DNA from: Physocladia obscura
Lineage: Eukaryota; Chytridiomycota; Chytridiomycetes; Chytridiales; Chytriomycetaceae
Direction of reading: 5' to 3'
Assembly (NCBI GenBank): GCA_027596945.1
Contig: JADGJH010000333.1
Span: forward strand, 1-20,851
Length of the DNA: 20,851 nucleotides
Of this stretch, positions 1 to 11,867 are shown piece by piece. The notes beneath the pieces were generated by a model, which did no database searches, was not told where the DNA came from, and saw nothing but the letters and a program-made list of their open reading frames with translations. The position numbers were made by a program, and so were the translations under genes. Position 1 is the stretch's first letter; each line of letters opens with the position of its first letter.

Positions 1-2690
1 TTATTTTTAAGGAAGCTGCAAAATATAACAGTGTTAATTGACAGTTGGAATTATGAAAACATTACAAATTCAATCTACTGATTGTGAAGCAACCAAAAAA
101 ATGCTGATTAAAAATGCCTTGCTGGCTGGCTATTCATGCAAAATGACCACAAAATCAGTTGAAAAAAATGACTGGGATGCCATCTACATTAAAGACAAAT
201 CAAAGCCACTTTTAAAACTCTCTGATGAGTCTTTAAGCACTCAAATTTTGAAATAAGATTCAGTGCTAAGCTTATGAATCTACCACAAAACAATACAGAT
301 TTCAATATTCTAAATTTGGGATTTTTTGTGTAATTGAGTCACTTCAACATCAAATCAGTAGTCAACATACAGTTGATAATTTGATTGCAGCTGTAGAGAA
401 TGTTTTTAATCAATGATGCAAATACAGAGCCACAATTAGAACAAGAAAATGAGGTGACTCAAGAAATGTTGAATAGGAACACAATACACTCAATGGAAGG
501 ATTAGCAGAGCTACAACCAATAAGACCCATGCTAATTATACTGGAAAATACAGATATAAACTACAGGGAAGCAGAAGAAATTACTGATGAGATGAGAGAA
601 GATGGGGAAAAAGCAGACACAGAAATACTTTAACACATCTGACCAAATGCTAATAGCAATTGGCTCAAATAATGGAAATCAAATCACCAAAGATTAAATA
701 TACAATGATGGTTCATAAATCACAAATAGAGATTGCACTCCTAGCATGCCAAAAGGCATACATGTCAACAGTGGAAAAAACACAGGCAAACAAATTAGTT
801 TTAAAACAAATGGATTGGCATCTTCTACTAAAGCTGAAAGAATTGCCTTAACTGAAGAGAAAGCAGAAATAATGATAGATAATGCAAATGTAATCACAGA
901 ATACAACAAACTGCAGAAACAAGGCTGGAAAGTGCAGCAAAAAGACTTATGAAAAAAAGAAGATGCATATGGTGCTGCAATCACAGCTCAGATAGCCAAG
1001 AATAGAGAAGTATCTCGAGCAGTTTTTGCCAAAGTCAAAACACACTCAGGAATTGTAGGCAATGAAGTTGCTGATCTTTAAGCAACAGAGGAACTTTTGC
1101 TGCTGTGATCAAAATGCAGAAGAAGCAAATGAGCATCTATTGGCATGTCCAACCTTCCATGATGAAATGGTTGCAATAATGCATGAATTTATAAATATTC
1201 TAGGAATCAAAACAGATAAGGCAGCAAAGAAAGAAGAAGAAATGAAAATAATATATTAAAAAGAAAGGAAAAAGAAAGGGGAACCAGAACCACCACCCAT
1301 TCATAGCAGCTTTAAAACCAGAGAAGAGAAATTATGGGAATTATTGAAGGTGGTAGTGCATAGCAATATAAAAGATGGATGGGATACTAGTTTGACAACA
1401 ATTTTGAAACTCTCAGAAATTGGACTTCAGATGAAAATTGCAGGAAACATGGTGATGAAGCATGCTATTTTATTTGGGCACATATTCCTAGAAATGGGAT
1501 TATTCCCAATGTCATAAGCAAAATGATCAGAGATTGCAATGTACATAATGCAGTTACATACATGGAAATGGCTTAACCAAGCAGTTCATGAAATACTATG
1601 GAAATTAAGATGTAAAATAACCATAGACTGGGAAAAAGAAAATAGTATCATAGAGTCTAAAAAAAAAGGGAAAAACCAGTATCATACAGTTTAGTCCACA
1701 AAACAAAATAATAAAAGAACACAAAAAACCAATCAAAAAAGGGGAAAAATGTCCAATGTGCCAAGAAAACTTGATACCAAACACAAAACACATCCATGGT
1801 GGTGATTATCAAGACAAGCAGGAAGCTGCTGAAATATGGGAAAACCACAAACTTGGCAAAACTAAAATACTGCCAGGTGTGACCAATATTACAAGAAAAT
1901 GGATGAAACAGTATCCACAGGAAGAAAACAGTACTGAAAAGTAGGAGATACTTCCCCTCCATCAGTTAATGATTTAGAGGCAGAAATAACTGAAACAGAA
2001 AAAGCACTAGTCCCATGCACACTTATGGAACTGTGCAACAGCAGTAACAGTTCAATTGAAATTGACATGGATACTGGCAACAGCACAAATACCAGCAACA
2101 AGAATAGCATCACAGCACATACAGCAAAAAATGAATCAAATACTGACTTAACTCATCCAATAGATTTTTTTCCAGCCCAAATAAAACTCTCAAATCCATC
2201 TAAAATGAAATATAAATATGCAGATCACCTTGTCAAAACCAGACCAATAGGCAATATTGCAAAAGGCTTCCCAATAGCAACACACTTGTCCATGGTAAGG
2301 ACTAAGTTTGTGGAAATTTGCTCTTCCAAAATATTATACATTGGCTTAGTGCATGCAGATTGTAAAGGGCTATCTAGAGTGAATTTGTCAGGCTTGAACT
2401 TCAATAACCATAAAAGTCTAAAATGAACTCTTCTACAATGGCATTATATGGAAAAAAAAAAATAGCAATGGGCTCTGCCTTGGCTCTTAGGAGATCAAAT
2501 TTATTTCAGCTCAAGTAATCGCATAAAGAAATTGTGCTGCCATTATGATTGAGGATTCAGCAAAATTTTCTACATTGCTTCTCAGCCCATGACAGCTTAT
2601 AATTTGGCTAGAAACCCATAAAATAGTCTACTGGGTTCATTAGATGGAGATTCACAACTTTGTCTTCCTTTTTTTCACAGCAAAACATTC
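1..2690 (+). mobile_element. Decayed non-LTR retroelement block (RNase H remnant), CpG-depleted
   Basis: AT-rich stretch with no intact gene. The + strand holds broken frames of one former element. Residues like ASSTKAERIAL (about 818-850) resemble the part of RNase H that carries the active-site Glu. At 1012-1080 the frame reads FAKVKTHSGIVGNEVADL and then a stop, which is the conserved C-terminal RNase H signature (K.HSG..GNE.AD). At about 1089-1155 a C-C..E..NEHLLAC zinc knuckle follows, the usual module after RNase H in LINE-type pol proteins. Open frames at 400-633, 1756-1944 and 2025-2426 are hydrophilic and not recognised. I saw about two CpG in 2.7 kb. No terminal repeats or poly(A) end were found, so the element limits are unknown. 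The family assignment is inferred from RNase H and the knuckle only; no reverse transcriptase motif is visible here. Confidence 0.6.
1012..1156 (+). pseudogene. RNase H C-terminus plus CCHC-like knuckle of a retroelement, broken
   Basis: KVKTHSGIVGNEVADL is read from codons up to 1077, and TAA follows at 1078-1080. The continuation lies in another frame (1062-1259), where C-C-D-Q...NEHLLAC is seen. The His of HSG and the terminal Asp of NEVAD correspond to conserved RNase H residues. The change of frame and the stop show that this copy cannot be translated as a whole. Confidence 0.6.
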
Positions 2691-2693
2691 AAA

Positions 2694-3601
2694 ATGGTGA
2701 GGCGAACAGCTCCACCCCACCCATCCCTATATCGCTATTCATTGGAGGCAGCATCGTTCGGGATTAAACTTAATATAGCTATTGAATATAGCCGAATACG
2801 AATCGTTGAGTGAAACTGATACAGACGGTGACAGTTTGGTTGTCCCAGATGTCAAATAACATGTCGCCGACACAACTCGTCTGGACAATATTTTCACAAT
2901 TCGCTCAATTAGCAGTGTTCGAATCGTTCGACCATAATATTTTTGTAACTAAATGCAATCCGTTATTTGCAGGGTATCGACAGTGGGAAGAAAAAGACAA
3001 AGAGAAACATTAGATCCGCTCCACGTTCGAAGGACATCTACTTGCATTTGCTTGTCAAGGTAAACAGTCGAAATCCGAATAGATTCGATGTTTACATCTC
3101 TATTTATTTCTAAATTTCAATTCAACACAGCTGTACCGTTTCTTGGCGCGCAGAACCGACTCAAGGTTCAACAAGGTTGTCTTGAGACGCTTGTTTATGT
3201 CCCAGATCAACCGTCCACCAATGTCCGTCTCCCGGATTGTGCACTATGTCGGCGAAAAAGCTGAAGGAAAAACAATTGTTTTGGTCGGAACTGTCACTGA
3301 TGACTTGCGTTTGTTGGATGTGCCAAAGCTCTCAATCGCAGCTCTTCGCGTGACTGACTCTGCCCGTGCCCGTATCTTGGCTGCCGGAGGAGAAGTTCTC
3401 ACTTTCGACCAGCTTGCTCTCCGTGCGCCAACTGGAAAGAACACGATTTTGCTCCGTGGACGTAAGAGTGCGCGTGAGGCTGTTAAGCACTTTGGAGCCG
3501 CCGGAGTGCCAAAATCACAGGCCAAGCCATATGTTCGTTCCAAAGGTCGCAAGTTCGAGAAGGCTCGTGGTCGTCGTGCTTCCCGTGGTTACAAGAACTA
3601 A
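2694..3601 (+). CDS. RPL18: 60S ribosomal protein L18 (eL18)
   Basis: Structural protein of the large cytosolic ribosomal subunit. Coding exons: 2694-2696 (the ATG alone), 2973-3059, 3131-3601; introns of 276 and 71 nt, both phase 0. The product is 186 aa, the normal family length. It begins [12 protein letters not shown], continues [20 protein letters not shown] and [10 protein letters not shown], and ends [16 protein letters not shown], all typical of eL18. The start is fixed because eL18 begins MGID and the second exon opens with GGT ATC GAC right after a TTGCAG acceptor; the only ATG followed by a donor (GTGAGG) upstream is 2694. Codon use is C/G-richer at third positions than in neighbouring genes, as expected for a highly expressed gene. 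An AATAAA lies at 3715-3720. Identity is certain; the first exon is inferred. Confidence 0.96.
2697..2972 (+). promoter_or_regulatory. Long first intron of RPL18, directly after the start codon
   Basis: At 276 nt it is several times longer than the other introns in the window. Unlike the flanking transposon block it is rich in CpG. The motif ATCGTT occurs three times (about 2753, 2802 and 2922), twice inside the longer CGAATCGTT. Such an intron in a ribosomal protein gene may hold transcriptional elements; that role is inference. No convincing C/D or H/ACA snoRNA boxes were found. Confidence 0.4.
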
Positions 3602-3990
3602 TCAATATGAGCAATTTATTGTTAAGATTGTTTCATGTTTTTGCTGGGTTGTGGTGGTGGTATTGTGGTTGTGGGGATGATACGTGGCGTTCGTATCCGT
3701 TCCGTGAATCAAGGAATAAAATAAATACTTTTTTAATCTTCTCTGATATTTCTTATGATTGAAATAGCAGTGTTGCATTCAGTACCAAGAGATCAGCCTT
3801 GCATATCAGTCATCCATCATCAAGCAATTTCGAAAAGATCGCCAACAGCTTACAGTTTATCGAATGAATAAAAACACATGAAATGTTCAAAAAATATTGG
3901 AAAGAAGTTTTTTGTGTGATTTCCTGAACAAAATTGTTCAAATCAACCCATGTGGCACTTTCAAATTCGACAAAAAGACGAGAGAAAAGT
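3602..3990. other. Intergenic: RPL18 3' UTR and carnitine acyltransferase 5' leader
   Basis: Holds a GT-rich stretch after the RPL18 stop, the poly(A) signal near 3715, and the leader of the next gene. The leader contains two short upstream ORFs starting with ATG at 3879 and 3883. The second is in frame with the main start and stops at TGA 3925-3927. No further gene is seen. Confidence 0.5.
3715..3724 (+). promoter_or_regulatory. Poly(A) signal of RPL18 (overlapping AATAAA copies)
   Basis: AATAAAATAAA begins about 114 nt after the RPL18 stop. It is the first canonical hexamer downstream. Confidence 0.6.
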
Positions 3991-6253
3991 ATGGGATTGA
4001 ACGAATATCAACCAGCCACTTTCGCGCTGCAATACACATTGCCGCGTCTTCCGATTCCATCTTTACAAGAAACGCTCGCTCTGTATTTGAAGACTCTCGT
4101 GCCTATTGCGCGATCCAACGCCGAATTGAAGAAAGCTGAAGCAGTAGTCAAGCAATTTGAACAGAGCTCTGCTGCCGCTCAATTGCAAGCTCGTCTCATA
4201 GAGCACGATAAATTACAGCCGGGCTCATGGCTATACAACTGGTGGCTCCAACTTGCATACCACGTGTGTTTTTTAATGAATAATCCTCAACAATATTTAA
4301 ACCAAAAGAAAAATAGTCCTGGCGCGAAAGCGTTCTCATCAATTCAAATTGGTATATTATCTTCCGTGACGATGAAAACACGCCGAAAACGGTTACCAAG
4401 GAGTTTACATTGCACCAAGTCAAACGCGCTGCCAATTTGACTGCCGGATATTTGGAGTACAAGGACAAAATCGACAGGTGTTCTTATACACTTTACATGC
4501 CACTCGTTTTACTTTTTCTTATTCTTAGTCTTTTTTTATTTTTCTTCTTTCGTTTAGAGAGACACTGGCTATTGAAACCACAAAGGCTGGTCCAATCTGT
4601 ATGAATCAGTATCGCAATCTGTTTGGTGTTACACGTGTTCCTAAAAAAGATTGCGATTATAATGCGGGATCTTTTCCGTCACAAGCCAAACACATTTGCC
4701 TTAGTGTAAGAGACCAGTTTTACGCTGTGCCAGTCTACGTCAACGGTCAACGGTTGAGTGCCGAAGCAATTGAAAAGTGTGTTTGCTATTTTTTCTTTTT
4801 TCTTTTATTTTCTTTCTTATAATTATTCTATATTCAGACAATTCTGGAAAGTTATTGAAGCCGTGAAATCCAATAAAGAGCTGCAACCCCCTGTTGGAAT
4901 TTTGACTTGCGAGCACCGAGATACTTGGGCCGATGCGCATGAACATCTGATTCATCTTGAGAAACAGAACAAAGACAGTTTCGCGATCATAGAGTCAGCT
5001 CTTTTTAATGTTGCATTGGACGAATATATTGTTGGGCCATCCACTTCTGAGCTCGCAAAATATGTGTTTCATAATTTCGATGGACGCAACAGATGGTTTG
5101 ACAAATCAATCACAGTTTGCGTATCTTCGGATGCACGAGCTGGTGGAAATGGAGAACATTCACCATTGGATGCTCTTGTTGCTGCCTTCATGCTTGATTA
5201 TGGAGCTTCCTTGTATCTAACCACCCCATCTCTTTTTTCTTATTTTTCTTACTGTTCGTTGTTTTATTTTACTTTGCATCTAGCAAGGAATACAAAAAAA
5301 CCACCGACGATATGATAACTGAAGTTGCAGAAACCAAGCCCATTATTTGGATTATTGATGCAAAAACAAATGAATTTATTGAAAACGGCAAGAAGTTTGC
5401 CAAGAAACTGATAGCGGACAGTGATTTGGAAGTTACAAATTTCAAGAAATTTGGCACAGATTTCATCAAGAAGCAAGGTTTGTTTGAGCCAAGATGAGAC
5501 TAAAAAAAAATCAGCTAGCTAACAAAATTTAATGTTCAGTCGGGGCAAGTCCAGATGCATTCATGCAAATGGCATTGCAATTGACTTATTTTAGAATCCA
5601 TAAGAAATTCCCCGCCGTTTACGAAACTGCAAGCACACGTAAATACTTGTTTGGGAGGACCGAAACCGGCCGCTCACTTTCAATCGACTCTGTGAAATTT
5701 ATTAATGTTTTCGAAAATCCTTCTTCTTCGGTAATTTAATGAGATAATTACAATTTTTCAATCAAGGAATTTATTTGAAAAAATGATATAGCCTGCGCAA
5801 AAAATCGAAGCTTTGAAAACTGCATGTAAAAGTCACGTAGAGTATTTGACTAAAGCTGGTAATGGATATGGCGTTGATCGACACTTGCTGGGCCTTCGTC
5901 TTGTTATGAAACCTGGTGAATCGTTTGAAATATTCAAGGATCCATTGTTTTCCAGATCGCAACACTGGGATCTGTCAACAAGCGGGCTTTTTTCATCGAA
6001 GAATATTATTGGGACTGGCTTTGGATGTGTAGTATGTTCATTTTTTTTGGCTTTTTTCGTATTAAAAATTTATGAATAGTATCCTGATGGATATGGAATG
6101 AATTACGCCTTACATAATGGATCAATTACTATTGGAATTGAGTCGAAATTCTCAGAAAAGACAACAAGTACTAGTAAATACATTTTAACTTTGGCTAAAG
6201 TTTTGGATGATTTACATGCTACAGCAGTGGCTATTGGGGCTTCCAAACTGTGA
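3991..6253 (+). CDS. Carnitine O-acyltransferase, acetyltransferase type, peroxisomal SKL end
   Basis: Transfers acetyl or short acyl groups between CoA and carnitine, moving acyl units between peroxisome, cytosol and mitochondrion. Exons: 3991-4263, 4317-4477, 4558-4776, 4838-5212, 5284-5477, 5540-5730, 5792-6031, 6080-6253; introns 48-80 nt. The product is 608 aa, close to the usual 620-650. Seen in order: LPRLPIPSLQETL, SWRESVLINSNWY, MNQYRNLFG, NGEHSPLDA with the catalytic His at about residue 325, SPDAFMQMALQ, YETASTR and GRTETGRS (carnitine/CoA site), then HWDLSTSGLF where the family usually has STSQ. The last residues, ASKL, are a canonical PTS1 signal. ATG 3991 is the first in frame after TGA 3925. 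AATAAA lies at 6263-6268. Whether it prefers acetyl or medium-chain acyl groups is not resolved. Confidence 0.95.
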
Positions 6254-6262
6254 AAAAGTTAA

Positions 6263-6268
6263 AATAAA
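6263..6268 (+). promoter_or_regulatory. Poly(A) signal of the carnitine acyltransferase gene
   Basis: AATAAA lies 10 nt after the stop. The convergent gene ends at 6315, so the two 3' UTRs probably overlap. Confidence 0.55.
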
Positions 6269-6314
6269 GCTAAAATCTCTGTCGTATTTATACATGTGAT
6301 ATGGAAGAAAATTT

Positions 6315-7437
6315 TCAGAAAATGTATTTGCATTGACTTGTTTTGGCTGCGCTTTTAAGTTGCCATAGAAAGGCTTCACTAAATTGATTTTCTGAAAAAT
6401 CAAACTCAGTGAGCAAACAATTTGGAATTCCTGAAATTATATTTGAACCATCATATTCATCATCTTCGAGGCAAGAAATTTTGAGATGTCTGAGAGCAGG
6501 AAGTAGCATAATTTCAGCAACCGGAACATCCGATTGGCCTGTTGCTCTGATTATCAATTGACTAATGTGAGACAACTTTAAAATCTCAGGCAGAGTTTGT
6601 AGCTCAGAACATTTGTACACAAATGAAGAGCCAGTGTAGAGAAATGAAAGCTTTCGGAGACATGATGCCTGCTGTAAAACAGCTGCTAGTTCAGATGAAA
6701 CAAACATAACATCACTAAGAACCAATTCAGTAATGTTTGTTTGAGAGATAATGACAGCAAGCTCTTTCAGATCATTTTCTTCAAATGAAATGTGATGAAA
6801 CGAGATACAAAATAATGACAATGCGATGTGTGTGCTTGCAAGACTTTTCCAAAAATGTGGAAAGAATTCAGTGTCAGTGACTTCATCAAAACCAATTGTC
6901 AATCGCAGCAGGCAAATGAAATTTCCGCAGATTTTTGACTGATAAAAAGAATTTCTCAAACATGAGGCCACTGCCGTCAGCCCAGAAGTCAACCAAACAA
7001 ACCGAACGCGTGCACGAAGTTGCTGAAACAGCTTCCAAAAAGGCAGAATATTTTTCGAAATTTTTGCTTTTATATATGATTTCAGCGATTTCAAGATTGG
7101 CTATTTCTGATCGGAAATGAGTAAGAATTGTGAAATCAGTGGCTTCTAGCGAAAATTGAATCGGAAGGCGGAAACCCATTACTGTGCTGACAAAGTTGGT
7201 CAAAGCAGAAATATCGGCTTGCGTTTTTGTGTCAACCACACGAGTGATTGGCCAAATGCTGGCCATGTCAAGATTGAATGCGTAGCCAACTGCAGCAGCA
7301 GTTTGCACTAGTGGATGCAGACAGTAAAAGACAAGAGCCAGCCGCATTTGTTCAACAGGATCGGAAAATTGAAGCAAACGCCGAAGCACAACATCCGGAA
7401 GAAAATAACCATGCCTTGGTTGAAACGAAATTTTCAT
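6315..7437 (-). CDS. F-box/LRR-like protein, broken by an apparent +1 frameshift
   Basis: Not firmly recognised. The N-terminus carries YFLPDVVLRRLLQFSDP followed by EQMRLALVFYCLHPLV, which fits the F-box pattern (LP..vl..il.f.dp...lr...v...). The rest has loosely repeated leucine segments such as VKNLRKFHL, NITELVLSDV, CLRKLSFLY and ALRHLKISCL, suggesting degenerate leucine-rich repeats. If so it would be a substrate adaptor of an SCF ubiquitin ligase; this is inference. Frame 1 runs from ATG 7437 to TGA 6886-6888. The same protein style continues without break in the +1 frame to TGA 6315-6317, about 373 aa in all. No GT..AG pair restores the frame while keeping the repeat pattern. The start lies 5 nt after the AAR2 stop. 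It could be a true gene with a sequence error, a young pseudogene, or a recoded gene. Confidence 0.45.
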
Positions 7438-7438
7438 T

Positions 7439-7444
7439 TTTATT
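7439..7444 (-). promoter_or_regulatory. AATAAA overlapping the AAR2 stop codon
   Basis: On the minus strand the hexamer AATAAA shares bases with the TAA of AAR2 and sits directly before the ATG of the next gene. If used, AAR2 transcripts would be cleaved inside the downstream coding region. Confidence 0.4.
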
Positions 7445-8882
7445 AAATTTCTTCGGCAATCACTGGAGCAAACTCCCCCTCTTCATTCTCGTCAAAAGCC
7501 CATTTTTCATGAACAGCCTTTTCCAGATCCCATTTGAACCGCTCACTCACAAAATTTACAAACAGTGAGAGTTTTTGCTCCAATTGCGGATTCGGAACTC
7601 TATCGCATGTATCAGGGTCCCGAATATTACACACCAAATCGACAATTGCTTCTCGCAAAAAATTTGATGATGACAATGCATCAACGAAAAAATCATCAGG
7701 GCATTCCTCAAGCTGCGCATATAAACAGGAAATAAAATCAAAGAAAAGGGACGAAACAAGAGATGTATCTGCAAGAGCTTCTTTCGACGTACAAAGTAGT
7801 TTCACAATTGACTTCCATTGCTCCAGTCCATCATACACTTGGCCAACAAGAAAAAGGACGAATGAAAATTGAAGTTCTCCAAGGAGAGCTTTATAATCTG
7901 TGCCAGCGTGTTGAAAATTTAGTAAAAAAGAAGTTGAAATTTTGGTTGTTAAAAACACTTTCAATGAATTGAAAAAAAAAACAAATTCGAACCTCCTTTC
8001 CACGTATATTTCAATAAATTTTTTAATAAATAGCTTTTATCCAGCCAATATTTTGTTCGCTGTTCAGGTGCTGAATTTTCTGGAAACGAGTGTTTCAGAT
8101 CAATCACTGAAAACTTGATTTCAATGATATTTTGGACAGCGGTAGAATCAGTAGTTTCCCGTTCACTGAAACGATTGTTGTTATTTTTGATATTTATTCC
8201 TTGTATCGTGCCGTCAAGTTCTGAAAATCGAGATGATGAAACAAGAGAGCTGACTTTCTTTGAGTTTGGCAGTAATTTGTTGACAAGTTGCTCGTTAATG
8301 AAATTTGTGAGACGAAGCCATTTCTGAAACGTCGGCACAGGTTGTTGAGGGTGTGGAATTAAAGGATATGCACCGAGATTTGCTTCGAATTCAAGGATAT
8401 CTGTATTACTTGAATTTAAGAAAACGTTTGAGCGTCAGATTTCTATCTCACTGTATTTCAAACGAGCAACGTGGTCGGGATCCAAGTCAGATTCTGTTGT
8501 AATATCTTCATCAGATGTATTCCATTGGCCAACGTAAATCTGGATAATGCGCAGTTTTTATTAGCCAAAAGTTGCCAGTTATTTTCACAACCTCTTTTGA
8601 CTTGAAAAAACGAAAGAATCCTGTCCGCAATCCCGTTTCTCCTGTCGAAATATTCTTGGAACTAGACTGTATTTAAGTTTCCGAAAACGTATTGAATCAA
8701 ACCACGGACCTGTAATGGATGAAGTGAAATCCTGGAGGAATAAGTTTGAGGCCCTTGAACCGTGGGCCAGTTTGCCATTCATTTAAATCGATTCCGAATG
8801 AAAGGTCTACGGGAAAATCCATGAGCAGCATTATGGCGCCATTTGCAAGTAATCGTTTTGCCGTTTCTTGATCAATATTCAT
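7443..8882 (-). CDS. AAR2: AAR2 splicing factor (U5 snRNP assembly)
   Basis: AAR2 binds Prp8 in the cytoplasmic U5 snRNP precursor and holds it until Brr2 replaces it. Exons in transcription order: 8882-8703, 8666-8592, 8539-8452, 8400-7993, 7897-7443; introns of 36, 52, 51 and 95 nt. The product is 401 aa (human 384). Diagnostic segments: FGIDLNEWQTGPRFKGLKLI and PPGFHFIHY near the N-terminus, LRTGFFRFF, then FQKWLRLTNFINE, IEIKFSVID, LLGELQFSFVLFLVGQVYDG, EQWKSIVKLLC and ERFKWDL near the C-terminus. The order matches human AAR2 as I recall it. The ATG at 8882 is preceded by no other in-frame ATG. It starts 36 bp after the DPM1 stop, and its own stop lies 5 bp before the next ATG, with AATAAA across the stop. 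The first intron has two possible donors 3 nt apart. Confidence 0.94.
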
Positions 8883-8918
8883 TTTCAAAACAAAAAGCAG
8901 AAAAGATTGTGATTAGTT

Positions 8919-9985
<1,067 letters not shown>

Positions 9986-10260
9986 TGAGTTGGCGTTGAT
10001 GTCTAAGGCAACTGAATCTTGCCAAGTTTGGATATTTGCTTCAAACGATGAAATTTTGGCTTTCTTTGTTCATTTCCCACCTTCATCTTTTTTTCTATTG
10101 TCGCTTTTGTTTTGTTATTTAAATACTTTCACAGTAGTAATAAACAATGTTTGGCCCTTATAGATGGAGGATTGAGTTTTTGTTTTGTTTAACCCCCGTG
10201 TGTCACCCACCCCCTTTTCACTTTCCAAGTGAGCACTTTTTTCATTTTTATTCACGCTCA
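9986..10260. other. DPM1 upstream region
   Basis: No gene seen. On the + strand the stretch is T-rich, with a TATTTAAATA at about 10116-10125 and a C-rich run near 10193-10213. It keeps a few CpG and so still belongs to the gene island. It probably contains the DPM1 promoter, read leftward. Confidence 0.35.
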
Positions 10261-11867
10261 AACTCACCAATTATGTGATGCCCATTCTCAATCATTTGGA
10301 CTATAAAGTTGCCATTAGTGTCTAGTTTCTTCCACTTCAAGTCTCTTAAATTGATCTGATACTTGACATGAACAGTTTGCGCTGGTTTTTTGATATTGTG
10401 TATATTATCCCATTGGTTGTTGGCTGCCAAAAGACATCAGCCATTTTCATTCATTCATTTTCAATAGCACAACTCCATCATTGATAGTCATAGCTGTGTC
10501 CTTATCCACTCCATCCAAATTAAGAAATATGTCAATTTGAATGAAATTCATCATCCTGTCTGATAACATGTGTAGTACATTTTCTTTGGAAATGTGATTG
10601 TATAGCTGAAATTAACAGCATCTTTTAATTCTTATAATTTACATATTATACTCAAATGTCAGTCACAAAAAATGTACATAAAAAATAAGCTGAATGCATT
10701 ATTAATATTTAAAAAAATGCATTTTAAATGCATTCAAAATTTTAAAAATACATTTTTTTCTTTCAATTCATTATGGCAATTCAAAGCAAGAAAAAAGAGA
10801 ACTTTAAGTGGGATTCTAAGACAACAACAGTAGCATCTGATGAGCCTTCAAAACACCCTCCAACACTCAGTAGCATGGAAGATCATTATAATCTACATTA
10901 TGATTATATGTATTAAGGATTTTCAGGTGAATTCTCTTTTTCTTTATTAATAACTTCCATTGTCCAAAAATTCCTTCAACCAATAAAATGAAACAATCAC
11001 AATTTTCATCTGATTTCCTTAACACACAAAATTCTGCAGTTTATAAGCACATATAACTTCTATTTAATGCCAGAAATGGTATGTCCATTGATTGTCTCTG
11101 TTGACTGTGTTTTTGAATGCAGTCACTGTTAATAAAGAATGTTTGAACCCACTATACCTTCAACAAGGGCCTTGAATATAACAAATCAGCCATCACTGAC
11201 GTCCTGGATGATGTTTTATGGATGCTGTATTGCATTCAAACAATCTGCTATCTCAGCAGCCATATGTTTTCGCCACAGAAAACTTACATCACTTGCCTCA
11301 ATCAGAGTTGCAATCAGCCCTACATATGGATTTTAAGCCAATGGAAAAATTTGTCCTCAAAATTGAGGGCAATCCAGTCTTTGGCAATAGTAGCTGAAAG
11401 TACAAGTCAAGATGTGGGTGCAAGCCACTATTGCTCTTGAAAGACATAGTGCTTGCAAAAATGGTGTGGCAATTTTGAAAGTAAACATTTTGTTTGGTGT
11501 AGGTGCTGGAACTGTGATTTTGTACTGCTGCTGTATTTTTAAAGCTGTGACATCACTCAAATCAAAATGCATATGTTAAAGTATAAAAGATTCAAGCTGT
11601 ATTGAAAGATGAATTCACTCTTTATTGAAAGAAATAACTCAATTTGCTTAAAAAGTAAAAAAACAAAGCAGTGGACTTGCTGTTTCCATCATTAAGTAGA
11701 AGCTTTTGGATTAATACAAGAAAGTTATGTATGGGGATAAAAATGCAAGATTTATTTAAAGACTGTTTTTGGAATTTTTGTGATTGAGGATTTTTGAACA
11801 ATGAAAATCTAGAATAAAGAAAAGAAAATTTTTGGGATATTGAGTGTCAAAATGGGTTAACATTATG

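Noticed and set aside
2697..2972. snoRNA hidden in the RPL18 intron
   Set aside because: No RTGATGA/CTGA pair at suitable ends and no ACA box with two hairpins.
3244..3552. 102-aa open frame antisense to RPL18
   Set aside because: Shadow of the high-GC third exon of RPL18.
6879..6937. 59-nt intron (GTCAAA..GATGAAG) to explain the frame break in the F-box gene
   Set aside because: The joined ends are out of phase with the downstream frame, and the stretch removed contains a good leucine-repeat segment.
8883..8918. Nematode-like operon with trans-splicing between DPM1 and AAR2
   Set aside because: The 36-bp spacer has T-rich sequence but no AG acceptor before the AAR2 ATG, and other evidence favours a fungus-like organism. 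Kept only as a question of polycistronic transcription.
10248..10430. 60-aa minus frame rich in K, N and W
   Set aside because: No family recognised, within the decayed block, and upstream frames in the same direction are interrupted.
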